From: Rhodanobacter glycinis
GTDB taxonomy: Bacteria > Pseudomonadota > Gammaproteobacteria > Xanthomonadales > Rhodanobacteraceae
NCBI RefSeq assembly: GCF_006438785.1
Contig: NZ_RCZB01000001.1
Coordinates: forward strand, 1,375,912 to 1,439,911
Length of the DNA stretch: 64,000 nucleotides
Direction: 5' to 3'
The notes beneath the pieces were generated by a model, which did no database searches, was not told where the DNA came from, and saw nothing but the letters and a program-made list of their open reading frames with translations. A program made the translations under genes and the position numbers. The stretch's first letter is position 1; every line of letters starts with the position of its first letter. Below are positions 35,217-45,105 of this stretch, in pieces.

Positions 35217-38200
35217 GTGACCCCGCCCCTTTCGCCTCACCGCACTGTCCTGATCGAACCGGGCCTGATGGTGCTGCACGGCAACCGGCTGGAGGATCTG
35301 CGCGACCTGCTCACGGCGTGGCTGGCGCGCGCGCCGTTGCGGCCGCTGGAAAACGAGCTGATGCTGGTGCAGAGCAACGGCATTGCGCAGTGGCTGAAGC
35401 TGGCGCTGGCACGCGCACCCGCCAGCGGCGGGCTTGGCATCAGCGCAGCAATCGACGTGCAACTGCCAGGTCGGTTCCTGTGGGCGGCGTATCGCGCGGT
35501 GCTGGGCCGCGACGCGGTACCGGCGACCTCGCCGTTCGACAAGTCGCGACTCGTCTGGCGACTGCTGCGGCTGATCCCGCAACACCTGCAGGAGGATGAC
35601 TTCACCCCGCTGCGCGATTTCCTCGGCGACGATCCGGACTGGCAGAAGCGTCATCAGCTGGCTGCCCGCGTCGCCGACCTGTTCGACCAGTACCAGGTCT
35701 ATCGCGCCGACTGGCTGGACGACTGGGAGCACGGTCGCGACGAACTGCACGATGCACTGCGTGCCCGCCGCACTCCGCTGGCCACCGATCAGCGCTGGCA
35801 ACCGCGACTGTGGCGCCTGCTGCTGGAGGATGTCGGCCTGGCGCAGCACCATGGTCACCGCGCCGCCGTGCACCAGGCATTCGTCGAACGCGTGCAGTCG
35901 CTCGATGTGCGACCCGCGGCGCTGCCGCGGCGCATCGTGGTGTTCGGCCTGTCCTCGCTGCCGCAGCAGACACTGGAGGCACTCACCGCGCTGGCGCGTT
36001 TCTGCCAGGTGTTGCTGGTGGTGGCCAACCCGTGCCGGCACTACTGGGCCGACATCATCGAGGAACGCGAACTGCTCAAGGCCAGCCAGCGCCGGCAGCC
36101 CGACAAGCCAGGCCTGCCCGCCCAGCCGCGTTACGAAGACTTGCATCTGCACGCCCATCCGCTGCTCGCCGCCTGGGGCAAGCAGGGCCGCGACTACATC
36201 CGCCTGCTCGATGCCTGCGACCAGCCGGATCGCTATCGCCAGCAATTCGCCGCCATCGATCGCGGCATCGACCTGTTCCAGGACGTGGATGGCGATGGCC
36301 TGCTGCAGCAAGTGCAGCAGGCCATTCTCGATCTTGAACCGCTGCCGGCCGATGCTGCGCAGCGCAGGCCGTGGCACGAGGGCGATGCCTCGCTGCGCTT
36401 CCACATCGCGCACAGCCCGCAGCGCGAAGTGGAGGTGCTGCACGACCAGCTGCTGGCGATGTTCGAGCGCGCCGCGCGCGACGGCAAGCCGCTGGTGCCG
36501 CGCGACGTGATGGTGATGGTGCCGGATATCCAGACCTACGCACCGCACGTGCAGGCGGTGTTCGGGCGGCTGCCTGCCAGCGACCCGCGTCATCTGCCCT
36601 GCAGCGTGGCCGATCAATCCGCGCGCGGCAGCGAGCCATTGATCGTGGCGCTGGAGCATCTGCTGGCGCTGCCCGAATCGCGCTTCACCGTGAGCGAAAT
36701 ACTGGATCTGCTCGACGTGCCTGCGCTGCGCGCGCGCTTCGGTTTCGACGAATCGGGCCTGCCCACGCTGCGACGCTGGATCGAGGACACCGGCATCCGC
36801 TGGGGGCTGGATGGCGAACAGAAGCGCAGCCTGCAACTGCCGGCGCTGGAGCAGAACAGCTGGCGTTTCGGCCTGCGCCGCATGTTGCTCGGCTATGCCG
36901 TCGGTGACGGCGAGTCGCTGGACGGCATCGCGCCGTACGCCGAAGTCGGTGGCCTCGACGCCGTTCTGCTCGGCCCGTTGAGCCTGCTGCTGGACCGGCT
37001 GGAACACTGCTGGCAAGAGTTCCGCACGCCAGCCACACCGACCGGGTGGAGCACGCGCCTGCACGCCCTGCTGACCGATTTCTTCGACCGCAGCGACGAC
37101 CAGGACGCGCTGCGGCTGGGCCGCCTCGACGATGCGCTGGACGAATGGCAACAGGCCTGTACCGAGGCCGGCTTTGCCGATGCCATCCCGCTCACCATCG
37201 TGCGCGAGCACTGGCTGCAGGCGATCGACGAGAGCCGGCTGTCGCAGCGATTCATGGGCGGCGCGGTAAGTTTCGGCACGCTGATGCCGATGCGCGCCAT
37301 TCCCTTTCGCGTGGTCTGCCTGCTCGGCATGGACGACGGCGCTTACCCGCGACAGCAGACGCCGGTCGACTTCGATCTGATGGCGCAACCCGGGCACAGC
37401 CGTCCCGGCGATCGCTCGCGGCGCGAGGACGATCGCTATCTCTTTCTGGAAGCCCTGCTGTCCGCCCGCGATGCGCTGCACGTGAGCTGGGTCGGCCGCA
37501 GTGCGCGCGACAACAGCGTGTTGCCGCCATCGGTGCTGGTCGGCCAGCTGCGCGATTACCTGGCCGCCGGCTGGCATCGGGAGGGCGACACGCTGGATGA
37601 CGGCCAGTCGGGCACACGTCTGCTCGGCGCGCTCACCACCGAGTACCCGCTGCAACCGTTCAGCCGGCGCTATTTCAGCGCGGGCGACGAGCCGCATGTA
37701 TTCACCTATGCACGCGAATGGCAGCAGGTTCATCGTGGCGCAACCGCCTCACCCGCGCCGGCCACACTCGCGCCATGGCAGCCCGATACCGCGCTGGGCA
37801 TCGGCCAGCTGCAACGCTTCCTGAGCAAGCCGGTGGCGTATTTCTTCAACCAGCGGCTGAAGGTGTATTTCAGCCAGGCCGGCGACGACGCCATCGACGA
37901 CGAGCCGTTTGCGCTCGACGGCCTGCAGCGTTACGGCGCCAGCCAGTCGGTGCTGCATGCCGCGATCGATCCGGCCGTGGTCGACGTCGATCGCAGCATC
38001 GCCGGCGCCACCCGGCGCCTGCACGACGAAGGCCGCTTGCCGCCGGCCGGTTTCGGCGCCCTGGTGCAGATGCAGATCACCGAGCAGATCAGCGCGCTCG
38101 CCGCGAGCTGGCATGAGGCCTGCCGACACTGGCCGCTGACCGACGCACAGCATGAGCTGCGTCATGCCGGCGCAGGCCTGCTGATCGAGGACTGGCTGAC

Positions 38201-38711
38201 CGACCTGCGCCACGACGATGCCGGCCGCCATGGCCGGCTGGAACTGCTCAACGGCGCGCTGCTGACGAAGGACGGCGCGCTGCGCCATGAAAAGCTGATC
38301 CCGGCGTGGATCATCCACCTGCTGGCCAATGCCAATGGCCTGGCCATGCAGACCCGCGTGATCAGCGCGGATGCGCAGCCGGTGCTGCGTGCGCTGTCGC
38401 GCGAAGACGCCGCCGAGCGGCTCGATCGGCTGCTGGCGGCGTTGCAGGCGGGCATGCAGGCACCGTTGCCGATCGCACGCAAGACCGCCTATGCGTGGCT
38501 GCGCTCGGTCGAGCGCAACCCGGTTGCCGCCGCCACACTCAGCTACGAAGGCAACAGTTTCGTGCCGATACCGGGCGAGCGCGATGAGGATGCCTGCCTC
38601 GCCCGCGCGTGGCCCGATTTCAGCGCGTTGCACGCCGGCGGTTTCGAACACTGGCTGCCTCTGTATCAGGCACTGGCCGACGCCGTGCTGCCGACGGAGG
38701 TCGGCGCATGA
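35217..38711 (+). CDS. recC: RecC, exodeoxyribonuclease V gamma subunit
   Basis: This 1164-residue scaffold and Chi-recognition subunit of RecBCD has LMVLHGNRLEDLRDLLTAWL at the start, the standard RecC opening, and later IAQWLKLALAR and VCLLGMDDGAYPRQQTPVDFDLM. The start is uncertain: GTG 35217 gives the full frame, and ATG 35268 would still keep the first motif. A nine-codon mini-frame (35191-35220) with its own GGAGA site ends across the GTG. The stop overlaps recB as ATGA. Gene order recC-recB-recD in one operon is typical for this order. It is divergent from the ECF42 operon. Confidence 0.94.
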   Translation: MTPPLSPHRTVLIEPGLMVLHGNRLEDLRDLLTAWLARAPLRPLENELMLVQSNGIAQWLKLALARAPASGGLGISAAIDVQLPGRFLWAAYRAVLGRDAVPATSPFDKSRLVWRLLRLIPQHLQEDDFTPLRDFLGDDPDWQKRHQLAARVADLFDQYQVYRADWLDDWEHGRDELHDALRARRTPLATDQRWQPRLWRLLLEDVGLAQHHGHRAAVHQAFVERVQSLDVRPAALPRRIVVFGLSSLPQQTLEALTALARFCQVLLVVANPCRHYWADIIEERELLKASQRRQPDKPGLPAQPRYEDLHLHAHPLLAAWGKQGRDYIRLLDACDQPDRYRQQFAAIDRGIDLFQDVDGDGLLQQVQQAILDLEPLPADAAQRRPWHEGDASLRFHIAHSPQREVEVLHDQLLAMFERAARDGKPLVPRDVMVMVPDIQTYAPHVQAVFGRLPASDPRHLPCSVADQSARGSEPLIVALEHLLALPESRFTVSEILDLLDVPALRARFGFDESGLPTLRRWIEDTGIRWGLDGEQKRSLQLPALEQNSWRFGLRRMLLGYAVGDGESLDGIAPYAEVGGLDAVLLGPLSLLLDRLEHCWQEFRTPATPTGWSTRLHALLTDFFDRSDDQDALRLGRLDDALDEWQQACTEAGFADAIPLTIVREHWLQAIDESRLSQRFMGGAVSFGTLMPMRAIPFRVVCLLGMDDGAYPRQQTPVDFDLMAQPGHSRPGDRSRREDDRYLFLEALLSARDALHVSWVGRSARDNSVLPPSVLVGQLRDYLAAGWHREGDTLDDGQSGTRLLGALTTEYPLQPFSRRYFSAGDEPHVFTYAREWQQVHRGATASPAPATLAPWQPDTALGIGQLQRFLSKPVAYFFNQRLKVYFSQAGDDAIDDEPFALDGLQRYGASQSVLHAAIDPAVVDVDRSIAGATRRLHDEGRLPPAGFGALVQMQITEQISALAASWHEACRHWPLTDAQHELRHAGAGLLIEDWLTDLRHDDAGRHGRLELLNGALLTKDGALRHEKLIPAWIIHLLANANGLAMQTRVISADAQPVLRALSREDAAERLDRLLAALQAGMQAPLPIARKTAYAWLRSVERNPVAAATLSYEGNSFVPIPGERDEDACLARAWPDFSALHAGGFEHWLPLYQALADAVLPTEVGA

Positions 38712-41700
38712 GCCGCATCGCCCCACTCGATCCGCTGCAGCTGCCGCTGCACGGCATCCAGCTGATCGAGGCCAGCGCCGGCACCGGCAAGACCTGGACC
38801 ATCGCCGCACTGTACCTGCGGCTGGTACTCGGTCACGGCGAACACGCCGCTGCGCTGCTGCCGCCCCAGATCCTGGTGGTCACCTTCACCAAGGCCGCCA
38901 CCGCCGAGCTGCGCGAACGCATCCGCACGCGATTGAGCGAGGCCGCCGAGGCATTTCGCGGACGCGGCGCGGCAGACGATTTCCTCACTGCGCTGGTCGC
39001 CGAATATCCCGACGCCGATGCCCGCGCCCGCGCCGCGCGCCAGCTGGAGCTGGCTGCGCAATGGATGGACGAGGCCGCGGTGCACACCATCCACGGCTGG
39101 TGCCAGCGCATGCTCAGCCAGCATGCTTTCGACAGCGGCCACGCCTTCGTGCAGACCGCCACCAGCGACGAAAGCGAACTGCTCGCCGAAGCCGTGCGCG
39201 ACTACTGGCGCCAGCAGTTCTTTGCGCTCGACAGTGCGGATGCCGCGCAGATCACCTCGCTGTGGAAAACCCCGCAGCACCTGCAGGCATCGCTACGCCC
39301 GCTGCTGCGTCAGCCTGCGGAAAACCTGCGTCTGGACGGCCATCCGCTGCCCGTTGTCGCCGATCTCGCTGCTGCGATGCAGGCGCAGCTGTCGCCGCTG
39401 CGGCAAGCGCAGCAACAGGCGCGTGCGCTGTGGCTGGCCGATGCCGAGGCGATCGAAGCGCTGTTGGATAAAACGATGCAGGCTGGCGCCTTCAAGGCCA
39501 ACATGATGAAGCCGGAAAACTTCGCCGGCGACCTGCTCGCGATGCGCGGCTGGGCCACCGGTGCCGAGGTGGATACGGCTGTGCTGGCGCGCTACGCGCA
39601 GGCCAAGCTCGTCAGCGCCACCAAGTCAAAATTCAGCCCACCCGAACACGCCGCGTTTGCCGCCATCGGTGAGCTGCCTGCACCTGCCGCGCTGCTTGGC
39701 GACCTGCGCGCGCTGATTCTCGCCCACGCCGTGCCGCGGGTCAGCGCACGCCTGGAAGCCACCAAGCAACGCCTCGCCCAGCTCGGCTTCGACGATATGC
39801 TCAAGCGGCTCGACACCGCGCTGCACGGCAACAGCGGCGAACGGCTGGTGCAAACCATCGCCACCCAGTATCCGGTCGCGCTGATCGACGAGTTCCAGGA
39901 CACCGACCCGCTGCAGTGGCGCATCTTCCAGCGCATCTACGGCCGCCAGGCCGACACCGGCCTGCTGCTGATCGGCGACCCCAAGCAGGCGATCTACGGC
40001 TTTCGCGGTGCGGACATCCATACCTATCTGCAGGCGCGCAGCAGCGCTGCCAAGCCGACCTGGACGCTGGCTACCAACTACCGATCAACCGGCTCGATGG
40101 TGAAGGCGGTCAATCGCGTATTCGACTTTGCCGAGCGGCATCCGCAAGGCGCGTTCCTGTTCGGCAAGGGCGAACAGGGGCTGCCGTTCCTGCCGGTCAC
40201 CGCACAGGGCCGCAAGGAGCAGTTGCTGCTGCACGGCCAGCCCATGCCTGCCCTGCAATTGGCGGTGCCCCCCCATGCCGAACTGATGAGCAAGGGCGCC
40301 TATCAGAAACTGATGGCCGAACACGCCGCGGCCACGCTGGTGCTATGGCTCGATGCAGCCCTGCGAGGGCACTGCGGCTTCGCCACCGAGGATGGGATAT
40401 TCACTCCACTGGTCGCCGGTGACATCGCGATCCTGGTCCGCAAGGGGGCCGAAGCAGCGGACATGCGCCGCGCATTGCAGGCGCGCGGGCTGGCCAGCGT
40501 GTACCTGTCCGATCGCGACTCGGTGTATGCCTCGGCCGAGGCGCGCGACCTGCTGCTGTGGCTGCACGCCTGCGCCGAGCCCGGCTCCGATCGCGCCATG
40601 CGCGCCGCGCTGGCCAGCCCTACCCTGGGCCAGAGCTATGCCGAACTCGATCGGCTCAACCTCGACGAGCGGCACTGGGAGCGCAGCAGCGAGCGCTTTC
40701 GGCAGTTGCACGACAGCTGGCTGCGACATGGCGTGCTGGCCATGCTGCACGACCTGCTGCACTTGTTCGATTTGCCGGCGCAACTGCTGGCGCGCAGCGA
40801 TGGCGAGCGTGCGTTGACCAACCTGCTGCACCTGGCCGAACTGCTGCAGCAGGCCGCCGCCACGCTGGACGGCGAACACGCGCTGATCCGCCATCTCGCC
40901 ACCCAGATCGCCCAGGCCGATGATGCCCAGGCCGACACCGCCGACGAGCAGATCGTGCGGCTGGAAAGCGAGGCGGCACTGATCAAGGTGGTCACCATCC
41001 ACAAGTCGAAAGGCCTGGAATACCCACTGGTGCTGCTGCCGTTCGCATGCAGCCTGCGCGAGGTGAAGTCCAGCGACAGTTTTGTCTGGCACGATCGCGA
41101 TGACCGCCCTGCACTGGATCTGCAACCCTCCGCGTTCGCGCTGGAGCAGGCCGAACGGGAGCGCCTGCAGGAGGATCTGCGCCTGTTGTACGTGGCGCTG
41201 ACCCGCGCCCGCCACGCCTGCTGGCTGGGCATTGCCAACCTCAAGGACGGTCAACGGAAATCTTCCGGCCTGCACAAGTCCGCGTTCGGCTACGTGCTCG
41301 CCGGCGGCGAACCGATCGACGAGGATGCGCTACGCACGCGACTGGAAGAGCTTCGAAATGGACATCCAGACATCCATATCGATACCTTGCCTGCTGTCGT
41401 GGATACGTCACGCCATCAGCCCGCCAGCCAGCTCGCGCCGAACCAGTCCGCTCGCGAGTACCGCGGCCAGCCAGTCGAGCCATGGTGGATCGCCAGCTAC
41501 AGTGCCCTCAAAGTTGCCGAAACCGAACACGCACCGCGGCAAACCGCGCCGGAAACCGCACAGCAGGATGTGCTGGCTGAGGTGAGCGCCGAACGGGTCG
41601 AGCCACGCATGCCGATCAAGCCGGATGCCACGCCCAGCATCCACACCTTCCCGCGTGGTGCCGAACCCGGCACCTTCCTGCATGGCCTGCTGGAGTGGGC

Positions 41701-42385
41701 TGCCGATGAAGGCTTCGCCAGCACTGCCGGCGCGCCATCCACGCTGAGGGAACTGATCGCCCATCGTTGCCAGCGTCACGGCTGGCAGGCCTGGAGCGAA
41801 GCGCTGACGACATGGCTGCCGGCTTTCCTTGGCGCGGCGCTGCCGCTGCCCGATGGAGGCGCGCTTTCGCTGGCCGCACTGACCGATACCGAAGCCGTCC
41901 GCGCCGAGCTGGAATTCTGGTTCGAGGCCCATCGGGTCGACACCCGCGCGCTGGATCACCTGGTCACCAGCCACACATTGAACGGGGCACCGCGCCCACC
42001 GCTGTTGCCCGACCGCCTCAACGGCATGCTCAAGGGATTCATCGATCTCGTGCTCGAACACGACGGCCGCTATTACATCGTCGACTACAAATCCAACTGG
42101 CTCGGCAGCGACAACGCGGCCTATACCGTGGAAGCCATGTGCGACTCGGTGCTGCACAGCCGCTACGACCTGCAATACGCGATCTACACGCTGGCGCTGC
42201 ACCGACAACTGCATGCGCGCCTGCCCGGCTATGACTATGCGCGGCACATCGGTGGCGTGCTTTACCTGTACCTGCGCGGCGTCGACGATGCCGGACATGG
42301 CGTGCATCGCGAGCACCTGCCGTTCGCGCTTATCGAAGCGATGGATCAGCTGTTCAGCCACGGAGGGTTGCACGATGCCGCATGA
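38708..42385 (+). CDS. recB: RecB, exodeoxyribonuclease V beta subunit
   Basis: This 1225-residue helicase-nuclease has Walker A EASAGTGKTWTIAAL near residue 20, further UvrD-type motifs (LLLIGDPKQAIYGFRGADI, VTIHKSKGLEYPLVLLP) and a C-terminal RecB-family nuclease with GTFLHGLLEWA and the catalytic DYK in IVDYKSNWLG (about residue 1130). It unwinds and degrades broken DNA ends and loads RecA. It overlaps recC (ATGA) upstream and recD by 11 bases downstream, so all three subunits are translationally coupled. No defects are seen. Confidence 0.96.
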   Translation: MSRIAPLDPLQLPLHGIQLIEASAGTGKTWTIAALYLRLVLGHGEHAAALLPPQILVVTFTKAATAELRERIRTRLSEAAEAFRGRGAADDFLTALVAEYPDADARARAARQLELAAQWMDEAAVHTIHGWCQRMLSQHAFDSGHAFVQTATSDESELLAEAVRDYWRQQFFALDSADAAQITSLWKTPQHLQASLRPLLRQPAENLRLDGHPLPVVADLAAAMQAQLSPLRQAQQQARALWLADAEAIEALLDKTMQAGAFKANMMKPENFAGDLLAMRGWATGAEVDTAVLARYAQAKLVSATKSKFSPPEHAAFAAIGELPAPAALLGDLRALILAHAVPRVSARLEATKQRLAQLGFDDMLKRLDTALHGNSGERLVQTIATQYPVALIDEFQDTDPLQWRIFQRIYGRQADTGLLLIGDPKQAIYGFRGADIHTYLQARSSAAKPTWTLATNYRSTGSMVKAVNRVFDFAERHPQGAFLFGKGEQGLPFLPVTAQGRKEQLLLHGQPMPALQLAVPPHAELMSKGAYQKLMAEHAAATLVLWLDAALRGHCGFATEDGIFTPLVAGDIAILVRKGAEAADMRRALQARGLASVYLSDRDSVYASAEARDLLLWLHACAEPGSDRAMRAALASPTLGQSYAELDRLNLDERHWERSSERFRQLHDSWLRHGVLAMLHDLLHLFDLPAQLLARSDGERALTNLLHLAELLQQAAATLDGEHALIRHLATQIAQADDAQADTADEQIVRLESEAALIKVVTIHKSKGLEYPLVLLPFACSLREVKSSDSFVWHDRDDRPALDLQPSAFALEQAERERLQEDLRLLYVALTRARHACWLGIANLKDGQRKSSGLHKSAFGYVLAGGEPIDEDALRTRLEELRNGHPDIHIDTLPAVVDTSRHQPASQLAPNQSAREYRGQPVEPWWIASYSALKVAETEHAPRQTAPETAQQDVLAEVSAERVEPRMPIKPDATPSIHTFPRGAEPGTFLHGLLEWAADEGFASTAGAPSTLRELIAHRCQRHGWQAWSEALTTWLPAFLGAALPLPDGGALSLAALTDTEAVRAELEFWFEAHRVDTRALDHLVTSHTLNGAPRPPLLPDRLNGMLKGFIDLVLEHDGRYYIVDYKSNWLGSDNAAYTVEAMCDSVLHSRYDLQYAIYTLALHRQLHARLPGYDYARHIGGVLYLYLRGVDDAGHGVHREHLPFALIEAMDQLFSHGGLHDAA

Positions 42386-44408
42386 GCGCATGTTCGACCT
42401 GGACATCGAGCAGCATCGGCTGCGCCCGCTGGATGCTGCACTGGCACACTTCATGGCCGAACGCGACAGCAATGCTTCGCCGTCGCTGCTGTGGTTGACC
42501 GCACTGCTCAGTCGCCAGCTGGCCGACGGCCATCTGTGCCTCGATCTTGATGCGCTCGCCGAACAGGCCGATGAACAGGATTGGCCATCGAGCTGGCGCA
42601 ACCGGTTGCGCAGTCTCGACGATCAGCGAGTCGCACTGATGAATTCGCCATTAGTCGCCGACGGTCGCGACGGCCGCCCCGCCACCGCGCCACTGGTGCT
42701 GGATGGCTCGCGGCTGTACCTGCGCCGTTACTGGGATCACGAATGCCTGGTGGCAACGGCGATCCGCGAACGGCTGAGCCGATCACAGGAGGTGCCCGCT
42801 CAACTCCCTGACGAATTGGCGCGATTGTTCCCCGGCACCGGCGGGAGCGACTTCAGTCGCGATGCTTTCGCTGCCAACCGACCGGAGAGCATCGCGACTG
42901 AAGCCGCTCCCACATATTCGGCGCCCAACTGGCCAAAGATTGCCTGCGCACTGGCGGCACGCGGTGCATTCACCGTCATCACCGGCGGTCCCGGCACCGG
43001 CAAGACCACGACGGTGGTGCGTCTGCTTGGCCTGCTGCAGACCCTGCATCTGCGCGAACACACGCGGCCGCTGCGCATCCGTCTTGCCGCACCTACCGGC
43101 AAGGCCGCCGCCCGATTGAACGCCTCCATCGCCGCGCAACTGGCCCAGCTGGACGTGGACGACATCGTGCGTGCCGCGATACCCGCCGAGGTCGACACTC
43201 TGCATCGCCTGCTCGGTGCGCGACCGGATACGCGCCGCTTCCACCACGACCGCGCCAATCCACTGCATCTGGATGTGCTGGTCATCGACGAAGCATCGAT
43301 GATCGATCTGGAAATGATGTCTGCCGTGCTCGCCGCATTGCCTGCGGCAGCGCGACTGATCCTGATCGGTGACAAGGATCAGCTTTCCTCAGTGGAGGCC
43401 GGCGCCGTGCTGGGCGACCTTTGCCGCCGCGCCGACGATGGCCATTACGACGACGCCACCGCTCACTGGTTGCGCGCGACCACCGGCGACGACATCCGCT
43501 CGTTCATGCGTGATGATGCACAGCCGCTGGATCAGCAGCTGGCCCTGTTGCGCCACAGCCACCGTTTCGGCGACGCCAGCGGCATCGGTCAACTCGCCCG
43601 CGCAGTAAACCGCGGGGACACTCGCGCGGTACGCGAGTTGCTCGGCGTGCCTTCAATCGATCTTGCATGGGCGTCGTCAGCCACTCACGCCCAGCTGGCC
43701 TGCATGGCCATCGATGGCAACCACGAACATTTCCTCGACCCTGGCAATGCTGCGGCACCTCGGGGCTATCGCCACTATCTGGAACTGCTCCAGTGCGATC
43801 GTCCTGCACCCGATGCGGATGCCAGCGCGCACGATCACTGGGCACGTGATGTGCTGCAGGCGTTCAACCGCTTCCAGTTGCTTTGCGCCTTGCGGCACGG
43901 CCCCTACGGTGTGGAAGGGCTCAACCAGCTGATCGCCGAAGCGCTGCACGCGCGGGGGCTGATCGAAACCAGCCTTGGCTGGTACGAGGGACGTCCGGTG
44001 ATGGTCACCCGCAACGACTACGGTCTCGGCCTCGCCAACGGTGACGTCGGCATCTGCCTGCGCATGCCCGATGACAGCGGCAAGCCGCGCCTGTCGGTGG
44101 CATTCCTGGCCAGCACCGGCGCCGGCGCAACCACCCGCATCCGCCACGTGCTGCCCTCGCGCCTGGGCGAAGTCAGCACGGTATACGCGATGACCGTGCA
44201 CAAATCGCAGGGCTCCGAGTTCGAACATACGGCCTTGGTGTTGCCCGCCGAGCCGAGCAACGTGCTGACCCGCGAATTGCTGTACACCGGAATTACCCGC
44301 GCGCGCCACTGGTTCAGCCTGCTTGGCAGTCCGGCCATCATTGACGGCGCAACCGAGCGGCGCACCCGCCGCTATTCAGGGCTGGCCGAACGGCTGGCAC
44401 GCGATTGA
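42375..44408 (+). CDS. recD: RecD, exodeoxyribonuclease V alpha subunit
   Basis: This 677-residue 5'-3' helicase subunit starts at ATG 42375, 9 bases after GGAGG and inside the recB end. It has Walker A TGGPGTGKTTTVVRLL near residue 205, Walker B VIDEASMIDLEM, LIGDKDQLSSVEAG, and the late MTVHKSQGSEFEHTALVLP. Residues 157-179 come from a REP-like palindrome (GSDFSRDAFAANRPESIAT) inserted in frame between the N-terminal domain and the motor core. The rest of the protein is normal, so the insertion seems tolerated. The operon ends at a 13-bp hairpin. Confidence 0.95.
   Translation: MPHERMFDLDIEQHRLRPLDAALAHFMAERDSNASPSLLWLTALLSRQLADGHLCLDLDALAEQADEQDWPSSWRNRLRSLDDQRVALMNSPLVADGRDGRPATAPLVLDGSRLYLRRYWDHECLVATAIRERLSRSQEVPAQLPDELARLFPGTGGSDFSRDAFAANRPESIATEAAPTYSAPNWPKIACALAARGAFTVITGGPGTGKTTTVVRLLGLLQTLHLREHTRPLRIRLAAPTGKAAARLNASIAAQLAQLDVDDIVRAAIPAEVDTLHRLLGARPDTRRFHHDRANPLHLDVLVIDEASMIDLEMMSAVLAALPAAARLILIGDKDQLSSVEAGAVLGDLCRRADDGHYDDATAHWLRATTGDDIRSFMRDDAQPLDQQLALLRHSHRFGDASGIGQLARAVNRGDTRAVRELLGVPSIDLAWASSATHAQLACMAIDGNHEHFLDPGNAAAPRGYRHYLELLQCDRPAPDADASAHDHWARDVLQAFNRFQLLCALRHGPYGVEGLNQLIAEALHARGLIETSLGWYEGRPVMVTRNDYGLGLANGDVGICLRMPDDSGKPRLSVAFLASTGAGATTRIRHVLPSRLGEVSTVYAMTVHKSQGSEFEHTALVLPAEPSNVLTRELLYTGITRARHWFSLLGSPAIIDGATERRTRRYSGLAERLARD
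42843..42911. repeat. REP-like palindrome inside recD
   Basis: The 24-base arms at 42843-42866 and 42888-42911 are inverted copies with a single mismatch around a 21-base centre. The core words GGGAGCG, CTTCAG and CGCGAT are shared with the intergenic element at 53981-54041, so this is a dispersed family. It is read in frame as SDFSRD...ESIATEAAP. Confidence 0.85.
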
Positions 44409-44467
44409 GCGGAGTGAGCGAGTGAGGGCACTGGGCGCATTGCCTCTGGACAGATTGCCGTTGATCA

Positions 44468-44496
44468 CTTCCCGGCAAGCCGAGCTTGCCGGGAAG
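44468..44496. terminator. bidirectional hairpin between recD and fimT
   Basis: CTTCCCGGCAAGC (44468-44480) pairs perfectly with GCTTGCCGGGAAG (44484-44496) around a CGA loop, between the convergent recBCD and minor-pilin operons. Confidence 0.75.
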
Positions 44497-44518
44497 CTGC
44501 GTCACTCATGCGCGGCGA

Positions 44519-45100
44519 TTACGGCGTGCAGCTATCCCCATCTGCCAACGACTTGGTGGTCACGCTGCCGGAGCCATTCACGTCGAGCTGCGCCCCAGGA
44601 ACCTTCGCGGTACTTTGCCCGGTACCGCTGCTGCCGTTGCGGTAGCAGGTCACGAAGGTCAGTGCCGGACTGCTGGGCCTGAGCTGCCCTTGCTGGCCGA
44701 ACGTGATGACCGCGGCATTATTCGACTGCACGGATACGCCGGTACGCACTGTCGTGGCACGCAACAGGATCGACGAAGCCGCATAGGCCACATTGGCAGA
44801 CGCCGCGCCCGTCGGGTAGGTATACACGATCCAGCCCGTGTCAAAGGCCGTGCCGCCGGCGCATGCTGCAGCACCGTTTGCGCTCGGACACATCGACACC
44901 AACTGACCGCGGTTGATCGCCTCGGCGCGGGCATATGACAGGCTTGCCAGCAGTTCGTTGCTGGCCGAACTGACCTGGCTTCGATGCATCAGATCACGAA
45001 AGCTTGGCACGGCGATCACCAGCAGGATCGCCGCCACGGCCAGCGTGATCATCAGCTCGAGCAGGCTGAAACCGCGTTGGTGGCTAGGCATAGGAGTCAT
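44519..45100 (-). CDS. fimT: FimT/GspH-type minor pseudopilin
   Basis: This 193-residue protein has the class III prepilin signal QRG|FSLLELMITLAVAAILLV, cleaved after Gly by PilD and methylated on Phe. A GspH/FimT-type domain follows (SSASNELLASLSYARAEAINRG), with a cysteine pair near the C-terminus. ATG 45100 is 5 bases after the pilE stop, within which GGTGA serves as ribosome site. FimT-like minor pilins take part in type IV pilus assembly and, in Legionella and Xanthomonadales relatives, in DNA binding during transformation. It is last in the operon, whereas in Pseudomonas fimT is first. Confidence 0.88.
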   Translation of the reverse strand: MTPMPSHQRGFSLLELMITLAVAAILLVIAVPSFRDLMHRSQVSSASNELLASLSYARAEAINRGQLVSMCPSANGAAACAGGTAFDTGWIVYTYPTGAASANVAYAASSILLRATTVRTGVSVQSNNAAVITFGQQGQLRPSSPALTFVTCYRNGSSGTGQSTAKVPGAQLDVNGSGSVTTKSLADGDSCTP

Positions 45101-45105
45101 CGCGT

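Noticed and set aside
34497..37733. A 1078-codon open frame antisense to recC and the YciI gene
   Set aside because: It spans two unrelated real genes and has no recognisable motif, so it is a composition artefact.
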